This document shows positions 37,701 through 50,493 of a stretch of DNA of 64,000 nt, one piece after another; the stretch's first letter is position 1, and the number at the start of each line of letters is the position of its first letter. Where the stretch lies: positions 3,953,875-4,017,874 of the forward strand of contig NC_049909.1 in NCBI RefSeq assembly GCF_001411555.2. The letters run 5' to 3'. This DNA comes from Juglans regia. Its lineage: Eukaryota > Streptophyta > Magnoliopsida > Fagales > Juglandaceae. Made by a program: the position numbers and the translations under genes. Under the pieces are notes generated by a model. It had not been told where the DNA came from. It saw only the letters and a list, made by a program, of their open reading frames with translations, and made no database searches.

Positions 37701-39383
37701 TTGGGTGAGTCTGAAACCTCAAGAAAAAAAGAGAATGAGTTGAAAAAAAATTGTGAGGCCGAGTGTTCAAAAAAAGAGGAGAGTGAAAGAAAATCAGAGA
37801 GTGAAAAGAACAAAGAGAGTGAGAGGAAAAAAGAGAATGAGGCCGAAACATCAAAAGAAAGAGAGAGAGAAAAAGCAAGAGATAGAGAAAAAGAAAATAG
37901 AGAGGTGGTTGAGAGTCAAGAAAAAGGAGTGGAGCCACAAGAGGAAAAAGAAAGAGAGATTGTAGAGAGAAACAAAAAGACAAAAGTGAATTTTTATGCT
38001 AAGGAAAGCTTTTATACTAACGAATTTAATGACTCTTTGCCTAGTGTTGTTGTTTCTTTGTTGCAGGGATATGAGGTTGTGATTCCTAGTGGTGTGTTTA
38101 GTGGATTGCCACCTATTAGCGAGATGGAGTGCTACATTGATCTTGTGTCAGGTGCAACAATTCCTAACCGACCTTTATTTGAAGAACATGAGTCATTGAC
38201 ACACTTAAAGGGACAAGGTAAGTTGTTGAGTAGAATGCATGCTAAGTGGGAGGACTGTATTGAAACTTTTCCTCATGTATTCAAATACACACATGGTACG
38301 GAAAATTTTATGATTGATGCTTTAGCAGGAAGGTATGTCCTTGTTTTCATTTTAGATGTAAGATTGTTGAGACTTGAATATTATAAGGAATTGCATACTA
38401 ATAATGATGACTTTGCTAGTGTGTATGGAACAAGTGAGAAAGTATCGTTCGGTAAGTTCTATAAACTAGATTAGTACTTGTTAAGAGGGAATAGATTTTG
38501 TGTGCCTACTAGTTTTATGTGTAAGTTGCTTGTGTGTGATAGACATGGTAGTTTGTTGAGTAACTTTGGTGTAAGGAAGACTTTCAATGTGTTGCATGAA
38601 CACTTGTGGGACTATCATTTGCCTTTCATTGAGTTTGCATATAATTGGAGTTGTTATTTTGGTATAAAGAATATTTTAAACATGTTGCATGAACGTTCGT
38701 GGGAGTATTATTTGCCATACATTGACTTGTTGCATGAACGTTTGCGGGACTATCATTTGCCTTTCATTGAGTTTGCATATAATTGGAGTAGTCATTCTGG
38801 TGTCAAGAAAATATTAGACATTTTGCATGAACATTTATGTTGGTCTAAGATGAAGAGAGATGTCAATTGTATTGGCAGGTGCATTACATGCAGAAAGGCC
38901 AAATTTATGCTTTTGCCACATGGGTTGTATACACCCTTACCTATTCCTAGTGAGTCATGTATAGATATATCTATGTACTTTGTTTTGGGGCTACCTAGGA
39001 AAGAAAGGAGTAGAGATTCTATTTTTATGGTTATGGATGGATTTAAAGAGTTTGCATATAAAAGGACCATGCATACTACCACTTTATATTCTCATTTTGA
39101 AATTGTTTATAGACTTAATCCATTTACTCATTTAGATTTAATGCCTTTATCTGTTGACAACAGGAGTAACTTTCATGGAGTTTTTCAAATTCTTGAACAA
39201 ATTAATGATAATGTGGACGAATTAATGATAATGTTACAAAAAATTTTCCTTTTGATCCAGGTGGAGATTCGAGATCGAATCCTTTTGAGGAGAGGGGGAA
39301 TGATGGGAACTAAGGTGGACCTAGTCTTAAAGATATGTTACAAGTTCCAGATGGGCCAAATACAAGTTCAAGGGCTTAAATGA
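37701..39383 (+). pseudogene. Element F pol remnant: KE-rich linker, RT start, RNase H end, integrase ends
   Basis: In the same frame as gag: a Lys/Glu/Ser-rich linker (37710-37990), the RT N-terminal segment (VVSLLQGYEVVIP, FSGLPPISEMECYIDLV), then the same switch as in G to RNase H C-terminal sequence (HESLTHLKGQGKL near 38190, ETFPHVFKYTHG). A TAG at 38472 follows, then the integrase zinc-finger region with three 15-residue repeats, the SKMKRDVNC/CITCRKAK cysteines, the start of the core (ISMYFVLGLPRKE) and its distal end (LYSHFEIVYRLNPFTHLDL). The RT palm and integrase active-site region are deleted. The frame ends inside the 3' LTR. Confidence 0.85.
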
Positions 39384-39857
39384 TAAAGATTCAGCTTTGA
39401 TTCATTTGATAAGCTATGGAAAGGGCAACAACATGACTTAAAGGCTTTGGGCACTTGAAGGCTTTCAATTTATTTAATTCATTTAAATGACTTATTTATT
39501 AGTTTAGAATAATTGGGTTTATTACGGGAAGGACTTAAGGGGGCCTATGCAAGGGCATGTTGGGAAAGTTATTATTTTATTGAAATAGGGTTTCAAGAGG
39601 TTACTGTAGCGTTATTGTAGCCACGACACTGAAGTCGCGACACTGTTCATCTAGGGGCATTTTGGATAAAAGGGACTTTATTTTAGCTAGGATTTTAATT
39701 AGGTTTTGGTTTAAATACTTTTGGTAGCCTCATTTTCAGAAGTTTATGAAATTTGATGAATTTATTTATCCATTGACTTGATTTTGGCTTTCTTGGGGAG
39801 TTTTCAAATTGATTGTGGGTTTAAGGGATTCCATTCCCGTGGGTTCATATCAGTTCC

Positions 39858-40702
39858 CAAGTGGAATTTACCTCATCCATACCACGCCATTTCACCAACA
39901 GCTCGATAAAAGGTTTATTATTCACAGCAGTCATACGCCTGTCAAGAATAGCTTCAGGTTCCACCTTAAAATTCCCATGAGAATCCACCAATGATAATAC
40001 AAGAGAGATTTGGGAATCAGTGCCAATGTATTGCTTCAATCTCGAGACATGAAACACGAGATGAACTGATGAACTTGGTGGCAACTCAAGTCTGTAAGCT
40101 ACCTCTCCAATGCATTCCAAAATTCTAAATGTTCTACAATATCTGGCAGCTAACTTGGATCTGCTGGCTTGACTAACAGTCTGTTGTTTATTCTTATACA
40201 TTTTCAAATAGACTAAATCACCCACCTGAAACTTCCTCTAAATGTGATGTTTATCATATTGTTGTTTCATAGCAACCTGTGCAGACATCAAGTTCTTTTT
40301 CAACAACCTTAGTATCTCATCTCTTGACATTAATTCCCTGTCCATAGCTTCATTCTAAGTAGTGTCATCAACATACTGAATTAAGGTTGGAGGGACTCCA
40401 TATAATGCCTCAAATGGTGTCATTTTAGTTGAAGAGTGGACTGAGGTATTATACCACCACTCAGCCCAAGGAAGCCAATGCACCCACTGTTTGGGTCTCT
40501 CACTAACAAAACATCTCAGATATTGTTGCACACATTTATTATCCACTTCAGTCTGCCCATCTGATTGTGGATGGTAAGCAGATGTGAAGTGTAGTTTAGT
40601 CCCTTGCAATTTAAACAAATCTCTCCAGAAATTACTTGTGAAAATGACATCCCTATCAGTTATAATGATTGATGGCAACCCATGTAACTTGAATACCTGA
40701 GA
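39858..40702 (-). pseudogene. Element E integrase (C-terminal part of core) and chromodomain
   Basis: The minus strand resumes the integrase frame after insertion C: LPSIIITDRDVIFTSNFW, SAYHPQSDGQTEVDN with the second Asp and the Glu of the DDE triad, and YNTSVHSSTKMTPFEALYG. A stop/frame break near 40355 follows, then GDLVYLKMYKN, KLAARYCRTFRILECIGEVAYRLELP and a chromodomain ending PFIELLVKWRGMDEVNSTWELI at about 39858-39925. The chromodomain directs integration to marked chromatin in chromoviruses. The end of the protein is beyond insertion F, at 35100-35166. Confidence 0.85.
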
Positions 40703-43700
40703 TGTAACAGCCTGCTAGAAATTCATTGGTGGAATTTCTATTGACTTTAGGAATCTTGTGAAAACCCCATAAGTTTTTACGAATCGACCAATCGCATAGG
40801 TTTTAGTCTGTCAACATAGTCAGTGTTATCACTCACTATGGTGCTAGTAATATGAGTTTAATTATTTGAGGTAGTTAGAAGTGTCAGAATGAGTTATGGT
40901 CTACGTCATTAGACTCAGAGGATTATTTAGGATTTTATGGCGCAACAACTTATTTTCATAATTCCGGACGAAACGTCTGTTGAGAATTGTGAAATTATTT
41001 TTAAGGACACTTCGGGGTTGAATTTCGTTAAACGATTTTCACTATAAGTTAATATGAATATTTAGAATTTTTAGTACTAAGTTTATTATGTATTTTTTTG
41101 GAGTGAATAGTAATCTCGATAAGCGCACCCATTGCAGTGTTTTCAAAATCATAGTGTGGAATGTCCAAATTAGGTTAGAGAAGTTTTATTTGGACACTTG
41201 GCAAGATTTTAGCCACACTTAGTGAATGGTATTAGACACTTGACACAAAAAAGAACCATTAGATAGATTTGTGAAGGAATCAAGGTGTGAGATCATGCCA
41301 CCTAAGCAAAGTTGTGTTTCATCTGTTCAACCAAATTGTGCCAGACCAAAGAGGGTTTCAACCCTAGAAAAACCCTAAATGGTTTTCCCAAACCCTAAAG
41401 TTGGCCTCCAAACCCTTTTTAATCCGATTTCTAACATTGTGTTTAATCACTTGATTAAATCACTTCCACATGCTATTAATTAATCAAATCCTTGTTATGA
41501 CATCATTATTCAACCTTTTAAACCTTGGGAATTTGTTTGGGCCAAGAAAAATTGATTTTGGGCTTGATAGCATCTCAAACCCTAACCAAACCCCATTTAA
41601 ACCCCAAATTGAAGCCCACTTGGTGGGGCCCACCAAGGCCCACGAAATTGGCCACCTTGGCAAAGTTTCTTGGAGAAGTTTCCTCCCCCACATGGCAGAC
41701 CATCCACTGCCATTGGCTGCACCCAATAGTGCCTTGATGTGAAGGAGAAATCCACTCCATCAACCTCCATCTTTCACAGCTGCTGCAAGCAGTCTCTGCC
41801 CCTCTCTATTCTCCACTTTATGTCACATATCCACCTCCAATCAAGGGTCATTCAAGCCCATAACTTCTCCCTCCAGAAGTCTAAAGTCGTGCAAGACATA
41901 CTTCTCTCTATTTTATCACTTCTTTCTCCCGTTCTTAGAGAGAAACCCAAAAGAGCTCTCTCGGGCAGATTTCTGGGACTTTTTGCGTGGCCATTTACGA
42001 CCCTTTGTAAGTATTTTCACATAATGATTCCTTCACATAAGTTGTTCGTATTTGAGTCTAGTTTCCGTGGATATATTATTAGTCTCATTCCATTCTCATT
42101 TGGTCGGTCAAAAGTATTTTTAACCATGGAAAGGTCATTCTGGGCGTGAAACTGAAGAGTATGTTATGTTTTGGAAGTTTTGACCAAGCTAATGGACTTA
42201 TCTTGGTCCGAAAATTTTATGGAGTGTTGTTAACATGTGTTTATGAATGTTCATTGAGTTTTTGTTGCATGAATAAAGCTTTTGATGATAGATTTTCTTA
42301 GAGTTAGAAACTTGAAAACTGGAAGTGGAAAAACAGTTTCTGTTTGGTGAAAGTTTGAATATTTCGTGGTTTAATCTTATTCCAAAGGCTTTGATATTTT
42401 TATATGATAATCCTAAGCCTCTTATATAAATGTTAGGATGTTATTTCGAAGATATTTAGTATTATTTTTAAAGATATGATTTTCTATGCAAGAAGATTTC
42501 GGTTAGGCCTAAACTTTGATGTTTTTGAGTTAGATCCATGTTTTATTAAATTTTAGCCATGTGATTTTAAGTTTGATGGTTGGATCTTCTTTAGGACACA
42601 TTTTTAAACCATGTGATGTGTTAGTTTGAAGATCACATGTCTTTAAGCCATGGATCAAGAGATTGATCATAGTTAGTTGGGAAAATCAGTTTCTGTTTTG
42701 GACTAAGTTTAAAACCAAAAACTCCAAGTGTTGTTTTGTGTTTTTTGGTGAGTTTTGTTTGATGTTTTAAAGCATGTTTGATCTTAGGATGATGTTATGA
42801 ATATGTTAGAAGTAAGATTTGATTTTTTGGAATTCTTGGAGATGTTTTTATTAAGGTCAAAACTTGTGATTTAAGGTTTACTTTTTGTTAAAAAGTTTGG
42901 GTCTTTTTACAAAAAGTTTGGTATTGATAATTAGCTTTTTCTTAATGGATAGTTTTAAGGGTGTTTTTAAACTTAGGATAGGAAGATCTTTGTTACAAGA
43001 TTTTGGTTTATTCATGAGTTTTGGAACTTGAAAGAATTGCAACCAAAATAAGACAAATGGCCTATGTAGGTTTCGGCCATAGTGAGTTTTTCATAGTTGT
43101 GATTGGTTTTACATTTTTCTGAGTTGAGATTTGAGTTTGGGAGAAAATTTACATGAGGAATGTAAATTTTGGTAATTTTTTGGAATTAGGATATCAAATC
43201 CTTAAGTTAGGGGGTAAAATGGTCATTTGCCCACATGTAGAGGGTAAAATGGTAATTTTACTCTAAATTGTCTCTTTTCACATTTCTAATTGTTAGTAAT
43301 TAATTTCTAACTTTTAGAATAACCTTTTACAGTTCCTCGTGTTTCGCGCTTTATTCTAGTAGAACGCGACGATGGAGGTAAGTTAGCTTTTAACTTACTA
43401 TCAGTTTAATGTGTATGAGTGATAAGTAAGGGAACTAAATTGTATGTATGCATGTTATCATATGTGCCATGCCAAGTCATTACATATTTATCTGTTACAC
43501 AGAATTTATTCTGTCATGAATTATTCATCTGTTACAAAAGATATTCTGTCACGTATTCCTATACATTGCAAGCATGTCATGTTAAGTTAAGTATGCCATC
43601 TGTTACATGTATTTCATGTCATGTAAGATTCACTGTCACATGTTACACCATGTTATGAAATGTTGTCTGTTATATGGTATGCCATGTTACGAAATGTTGC

Positions 43701-45257
43701 ATGTTACATGTATGCCATGTTATGAAATGTATTCTGTTACATTTATGTCTTGAACTATGTCATGTCTGTCATCTTATGTTCATGTCATGTTATGCTACGT
43801 CAGGACTTTTGTCTTTTATGTCACGATCATGTTACGTCACGTTACGAAATGTCATGTATGCCAGTTAAGTTATTCATGTTAATCACGACCCTAAGCGCTA
43901 GGATGGGGTAATATCCTAGTGGAACTCCTTTGTTCACGCTGGAGTGTCTAAATAGGTGTGAAATTCCCTGGGTTGACAAAGTACAGTCAACAGGTTGCGA
44001 ATGGGGCCTAATTAGCTGGTCACCGGAGCGCGCCAGGCACTAACGCCGATGGTGCCACACATTACGTTACGTGTGTCCACAGCAAGTGTGGCACAAACAA
44101 ATAAGTCATGGGGCCACAACAACTGTGGAGCATGAAGTATGGGGCCACAACAACTGTGGAGCATACACTACGTGAGACACAGCAATTGTGACACGTAGAA
44201 TACGTGGGGCCACAACAACTGTGGAGTACGTATTAACGCACTCACAGCTGGTATAGAAACCTGTGATGTGATGCGGTAATCGACAGGGACACACGGCTCA
44301 AGGGGACCTGTGTAGCACCCATTTGGTCACTTTAATGATTAAGCCTATTGAATAAGATTTTAAATTCATGTATTTCACGTTCAAGTCATGTTTCAAGTTC
44401 ACGTTATGTTACGTTCAACTTTACGTTCACGCAATCATGGTAATCCCATGAGACAAGAATATGTTTTAAGTTCATGTTATGTTATGTTCACATTTACGTT
44501 ATGTTCCAAGTTCACATTTATGTTATGTCATGCTCAAGTTCATGTTCAAATTATGCATGTTCACGTTCATGTTATGTTTTAAGTCCATGTTATATTTCAA
44601 GTTCACGTTCATGCTATGTTTCAAGTCACGTTCATGCTAAGCTTCAGTTTCAGTTTAAGTTATGCCAGTTATGTTATGTTGTATGTCAAGTTATGCTATG
44701 ATTACTTATGATTTGATTATGCATTCATGCTTTTACTGCCATGCATGCATCATTAACCTGTGTGGAAGTTTTCCGTTAACTTGCTGAGATTTGTAATCAA
44801 ATCTCACTATGGTAGTCCCAACTACCATTCCCCCCGAATGGTAGATTTTGTTATAGGATCTGAAGGAGAACCGGGAATCGACCAACTGGAAACGGCCGAC
44901 TAAGCGACGGTGCGACGTAGATGGTATTACAATAGTTACCTCAGATTACTACTTGTATTGGTGGAGTTCAATCTCCAGCACTCTTTTGATCACACCCTTA
45001 TGGACTATTATTGTGATCTTAGTTGTTTAGTATGTCGTTAAGTATGGAGTATGTTTTAAGTATTTGGGATATTTTAGTTTGGTGCATAGTATTGCTAAAG
45101 AAAAAAAAAATTATCCTCTGCGAATATTGCATAATGCTAGATGCATGTTAGGAATATTGCATCTTATATATCATGAACGGGGGCAAGTAACCTTGTGTTG
45201 CATGTCTCGACACTTCAAATGTCCGTCCGATCCCAAGCGGAATTTGGGGGCGTCACA
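40703..45257 (+). mobile_element. Solo LTR C, 4555 bp, long-LTR family
   Basis: The unit starts TGTAACAGCCTGC and ends GGGGGCGTCACA, with a perfect TGAGA duplication at 40698-40702 and 45258-45262. It sits inside the integrase core of element E; that coding frame breaks on one side and resumes on the other. It is the best-preserved + strand copy of the family and serves as reference for I. It contains the same low-complexity blocks and CCACAACAACTGTGG hairpin words as A, in reverse orientation. Confidence 0.92.
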
Positions 45258-46126
45258 TGAGATGTAAAGACAGCAGCCACTGATGCAACTGTATAAGGGT
45301 GAGATAAAGGTAAAAAATGTGCATACTTGGTGAGCCTATCGACTACCACCAATATAACAGAAAACCCTTTTGAACATGGTAAGGAATCAATAAAATCCAT
45401 GGAGAAGTCACTCCAAGATTTGCTGGGAAGTGGCAAAGGCTGCAATAACCCAGCAGGTTGTAAATTTTCTGTCTTACACCTTTGGCAAATTTGGCATTCC
45501 TTGATAAATTGCTTAATGTCTCTCCTCATGCCACTCTATATAAAATCTTCCCTTGCTCGATGTAGGGCCTTATGGTAACCAGAATGGCCCCCAAAGGCAC
45601 TGCTATGTATAAACTGCAAGACTTGATCCTTCATAGGGGATGAAGATGACAAGAAGAGCCTGCCTTTCTTGATTAACAACCCATTTCTGACTTCAAACTT
45701 CTTATCAGAAAGCTTGCCTTCTTGGAGCTTTTGACACATAGCTGAAATTTCTTCATTATCCAAGTAAGAATGTCTTAACTATTCTAACCAAAGGGGATCA
45801 AGGACTGTGATAGCCAACATTTCAACAGATCCTTCCTCTACTTCCTCTCTTCTCGAGAGACTATCTGCTGCCACATTATCCTTGCCATGCTTATACTCAA
45901 TTGTGAAATCATAGCCAAGCAACTTGATAATCCATTTTTGTTGAGATCGAGTTCCTATCTTTTGTTCCAAAAGAAACTTCAAACTTTGTTGATCTATTCT
46001 TATTACAAACTCAGCACCCAACAGGTATGGCCTCCATTTCTTCACAGCTAATACTATTGCAAGAAATTCTTTTTCATATGTAGATAGATCCGATGCTTTT
46101 CCCTTCAAGGCTTGACTCAAGAATGC
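45258..46126 (-). pseudogene. Element E RNase H end and integrase N-terminus
   Basis: The minus strand shows RNase H (YEKEFLAIVLAVKKWRPYLLG, FTIEYKHGKDNVAADSLSRR) at 45779-46120. The integrase zinc finger follows (FIHSSAFGGHSGYHKALHR, CQICQRCK; about 45480-45610), then the start of the core (FSMDFIDSLP, VVVDRLTKYAHFLPL) with the first catalytic Asp. Isolated stops near 45530 and 45775 interrupt an otherwise well kept sequence. The frame is cut at the right by insertion N and at the left by insertion C. Confidence 0.85.
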
Positions 46127-48602
46127 TGTAACACCCCCTTCCCGTAGGCTAGGTGTGTCACGTATTTTTCATGAAAATAAAACCCGGCAAGAGATTCTCT
46201 AATTTCATAATTGAAAAATAAACTGAAGTAATTTATTATGAAATAAAAGGTCTAATAAAAATTGTCTTTCAAAAACATTAAATGAATAAACTGAATAAAT
46301 TCATGTCATAAAAGACATGTTTTATTTTAGAAAATCTGAACTAAAAATAAAATGCTCATTCTACTCCTGGCCTGCCTGCTCGTAATCATCATCTTCACCT
46401 GGGTGGTTAAAAATATGAAAATAAACTAAAATGAGTCGATGACTCAGTAAGAAATCTATCACAACGTAAACGTAATAAACATAAGATTTTCATAAGAACT
46501 TTCATGCTGAGCTTAAAAATTCATGACTATTCATGTTAATGCTTATGCTATGTATGATTGATTTATCTGAACTAACTGACTGATTTATCTGACTGGCCAA
46601 CACACTTAACCCTGTGTGCAAGGTTGTACACCGGCCCCACATCCCGCTGCAGCAGGGGAACCGTTGATAGTATTCTAGCATACTATGGTGGACCACGACT
46701 GAGTTCGTGGCTTGCACACCACCCTGAAACTGAACTGCATTGGTACCATGCATCTGAATGGCCATCTTATTAACTGATCTGATCTTATCTTACACTTGAA
46801 TTTAAGATGACTTACGTGTCTTATACACATGAGATGCATGACATATTACATACATAATCATAATTTCTGAATTTAAACATGATGCTGAATGACATGATTG
46901 TATGCTATGCTGGATGACATGCTTGCACATGACATGAGCGGTTCATAAATAATGGCTGTCAATGAACTGGCTTGAATAATACATACATATAGGCTAACTG
47001 TAATGATCCTATTTATGATCAAATTACTTACCTCACTGCGTTTCTTCTTGAATAATACTTCGTAACTTGAGACCTATACAATAAATAACTATCACTAAAT
47101 TGTTTGGAAATAAATAAATAAATACTAATATTTTACTTAACTAAATTTGGAATTCTAAAAGATAGTTAAACAAATATTTTGTTTAACACTAAAATCAATA
47201 ATTCCTAGTATTTAAATTACTTAAAAATTACTAATTTATAATTTAGTGGAAATACTCGAGCTATTTTAAAATAATTCATAAAAACTTAAATTCTTAAACT
47301 AAATTTCATTTCTTAACATAATTATTAAATCTTATAAGAAACTTAATAAATTCCATTAAATTCTTAACTTAGTAATTTTATTAAAATCCTACTAAATTGA
47401 CAAAAGAAATATTAACTAAAATATTAGACTAAAAAGTCTATGACTAATATGTTTATTTCCAATTCTTTAAACACTTTCTTACAAAATAAGTCTATGACTA
47501 ATATGTTTATTTAAGTAAAATTCATCTTTAAAAATATCGAGTCCAACATTAGAGTGCAGCTCATAAAACTACTAAACTTTAGGATAAAATTATCACAAAG
47601 GTAGAGCCCACGTAATAACACAACTCAAGCCCATTTCACAAAACTTTTTGTCAACTAAAAACATGTGTTTAAAACTTTAAGGGCTGAAATGGGAATTTCA
47701 CCTAATCAAGGCTTCTAGAGATTTCATTGAAGGGCAGTTTTGTAAGTTCAATGAAAACAAACGTGCAAAGCTTTAATGAAAAGCAAATATCTGATAACGC
47801 AGAAATGAGAATTTTCGTTGTAGAAGAGAAGTATTACGCGACAGGGAGAAACCAACTGACCGTGAGAGGAAAATTGATGCGACAGATCTGTGAATATCAA
47901 CGACGGTGAAGCTGAAAAATGGGCTCTGAATAACATGGAGTTCAGAAAGAGAAATGAATTAGTCTTCGTAATACTAACTGAAAATCAAAAGAATATAGAG
48001 AGAGAGAGGTTCTGCGATAAGAGGAACTCACCAAGAGAGGGTTGAGGGCGATAGCGATGCTGGGTGATTGGGATGGAAGCTACGGTGATTGCTGGACAGA
48101 GAAGAAGCTTAAGCACAAGTGAGTTTCTTCATATTTTCGTGTGTTTAAAACATATATTCTTTGTGGGATTTTAAAGACGATGGGTAGGATTTTTTCTGAT
48201 GAGAGTTGGTCTCCTATTAGGACTTGGATTTACCAAACTAGGGATGAGGATGAGTATGAGGTTAGGATTTCAAATTTGAAACAATAAGGATGAAGTTTAC
48301 AGGTTTGGAGATTTAAAGTGTGTAAACAGAGGCTAACATCGAGATGAGGTTCGGTGGGCTAGAGGGAAAAATAAAACTTTAAATTTCAAACAAAACTCTG
48401 GTAAATGTAATCTGATACACTTTAGAAATTCTTATTAAAACAAAACTCTAACAAATCTTAAATAACAACTATAATAGAAAATATAAAGATAAAGTAAATA
48501 TAAATTCTGATAAAACTATAATCATAATAATATAAATTCTAAAATAAAAAGTTTACTAGGAAAATTATTTATATACCCTAAAACCATGACTGGTATGTTA
48601 CA
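46127..48602 (+). mobile_element. Solo LTR N, 2476 bp, in the RNase H region of E
   Basis: Starts TGTAACACCCCC and ends GGTATGTTACA, with a perfect AATGC duplication (46122-46126 and 48603-48607). The 7-bp ends TGTAACA/TGTTACA are inverted repeats, typical of gypsy LTRs. It is unrelated in its body to the 4.5-kb family. It includes a GATGACTCAGTAAGAA stretch near 46435 and a CTGTGTGCAAGGTTGTACACCGGC block near 46610, both common in chromovirus LTRs as I recall them. No coding sequence. Confidence 0.9.
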
Positions 48603-48607
48603 AATGC

Positions 48608-49498
48608 TAAGGACCTCCCTTCCTGACCCAAGACAGTACCAATCCCTCGACCAGAAGCATCACATTCCAACACAAATGGCTTGGAGAAATTTGGTAAAGC
48701 CAAGGCAAGTGGGTTTGTCACAGCCTTTTTTAGATCTATAAATGTTATATAGCTTCATTTCCTCAAATAAAGGCATATTTCTTTAACAAATTGGTCAATG
48801 GGGTAGCAATGGAGCCATACCCTTTGACAAATTTCATGTAGTAACCAGTTAGACTAAGAAATCCTCTTAATGACTTAAGGGATTTTGGTAGAGGCCACTC
48901 GAGCATTGCCTTGATCTTGGCTAGATCTGCTTTGACACCCTTTGTAGAGACTAAGTGGCCCAAGTATTCAATCTCCTCACAAGCAAACCTGCACTTATTC
49001 TTTTTTGCAAAAAGAGTATTTTCTGCCAATGTATCCAATACCATAGAAAGATGTTCTACATGGTCTGCTGTTGATTTACTATAGATCAAAATATCAACAA
49101 AAAAAAAAACAATAACAAACTTCCTTAAAAAAGGTTGAAAGACCTCATTCATCAAGGATTGAAAAGTGGTTGGAGCATTGGTTAAGCCAAAGGGCATAAC
49201 CAGAAACTCATACTGCCCTTGGTGTGTTCTGAATGCAGTTTTTTCAATGTCTTCTTCCTTCATAAGAATCTGGTGGTACCCAGATCTAAGATCTAACTTA
49301 GAAAATATCGAGGCTCCATGCAATTCATCCAAAAGTTCATTAATGACAGGAATGGGGAGTTTGTGTTTAATTGTTTCTCTGTTTAAGCCCCTATAATCTA
49401 TACACATGCGCCATGATCCATCAGATTTTCTTACCAAGAGGACAGGTGATGAGAAAGGGGATTGACTGCTCCTTATGACTCCAGCATCCAACAATTCT
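48608..49498 (-). pseudogene. Element E reverse transcriptase
   Basis: 244 codons on the minus strand (48763-49494) hold the RT domain: [55 protein letters not shown], the catalytic block, [14 protein letters not shown] and [19 protein letters not shown]. The catalytic motif reads [10 protein letters not shown], so one of the two Asp of the expected xxDD is lost. The RNase H start with ECDASGRGIG lies at 48610-48720 in a shifted frame. Otherwise the domain is well preserved. Confidence 0.88.
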
Positions 49499-50478
49499 TT
49501 AACTATTTTTTCTATTTAAGTTTTTTGAAAAAAAAAGATACCTGTAAGGTTGAGCAGATATTGGCATGGTCCCCTCCTTGAGGTTTATTTGATGATCTTT
49601 AGTTCTTCTTGGAGGCAAGCCCTTTGGTTCAGCAAAGACATGGTCATATTTAGCCAACATTGCCTCAATGTCAGCAGCATACATGCCCATTTCTTGAGTT
49701 GTCTCCTTATTAACAAGCTGAAGTATCATACCTTTTCTTTCCACAATAGTGAGTTGGCAAATCTGAACATCTTCCACAAACTTAGGCTTGCTAGAACTCA
49801 AGCCTACAAGTGTGACAGAACTCTTGCCACTGGTGAATGTCATCGTGAGGTTAGTAAAATCCCATAAAATAGGACCTAAGGTTTGCAACCATTGCATACC
49901 AACCACCACATCACAACCTCCCAATGGTAGTAAGAAAAAATCAATGTTGAAATGGTGGCCTTGCATCTGAAACTATAAATTCTGGACCAGACCTTCACCA
50001 TTCATTCTTTCCCCATTGGCTACCCTTACTTCAATCTGTCCACTTTGCTTGACAGCTAGCCCCACCTTCCTTGCTATCATAGGATCAAGGAAGTTATGTG
50101 TGCTACCAGTGTCAACAAGAACTATCACAGAGCAGTCCTTAACTTTGCCATGGACTCTCTTAGTTTTCGGGCTTATACAACCTGCTACTGCATGGAATGA
50201 GATTTCAGGTACCTCAGTCTCTACTCCCACAGGTTCATGAGTTTCCTGTGAATCTCGTGGATCACCCTCTTCCTTCTTAGAATCTTGTAACCATTCCAAT
50301 CCTGCCATTTCAAATAACTTGGCCTTATTACACTTATGACCAACTGCCACTTATCCTCACAGAAGTAACAGACCCCTTTGTCTCTTTTTGCTTTCATTTC
50401 TGCTGGTGTAAGTCTCTGAAAAGGAGCTGAAGTTTTGAAGCCGTTAGGCCTTGGACCAGAAAACCCTTCCTTCCTCAT
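49499..50478 (-). pseudogene. Element E zinc knuckle and aspartic protease
   Basis: From right to left: LTPAEMKAKRDKGVCYFC (about 50360-50410), a damaged gag-type zinc knuckle, and the retropepsin with intact VLVDTGSTHNFLD (about 50065-50105). GCDVVVGMQWLQTLGP (about 49875-49925) follows, then the linker DIEAMLAKYDHVFAEPKGLPP leading to RT. The protease cuts the polyprotein into units. Frameshifts separate the three open stretches 50221-50478, 49973-50350 and 49499-49966. Confidence 0.85.
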
Positions 50479-50493
50479 AGAATTAACAAGAAC

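Larger units (their letters stand above)
35167..39852 (+). mobile_element. LTR retrotransposon F (non-autonomous gypsy derivative), 4686 bp
   Basis: The LTRs 35167-35855 and 39301-39852 start TGATGGGAAC and end TTCATATCA. The PBS TTTGGTATCAGAGCC follows at 35856, and the purine tract GAGGAGAGGGGGAA lies at 39287-39300. Flanks are a perfect GTTCC duplication (35162-35166 and 39853-39857) inside the 3' end of element E: the chromodomain frame is on the right and the last residues plus polypurine tract on the left. The LTRs differ by indels: the 5' copy lacks about 50 bp and the 3' copy about 190 bp. Confidence 0.9.
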
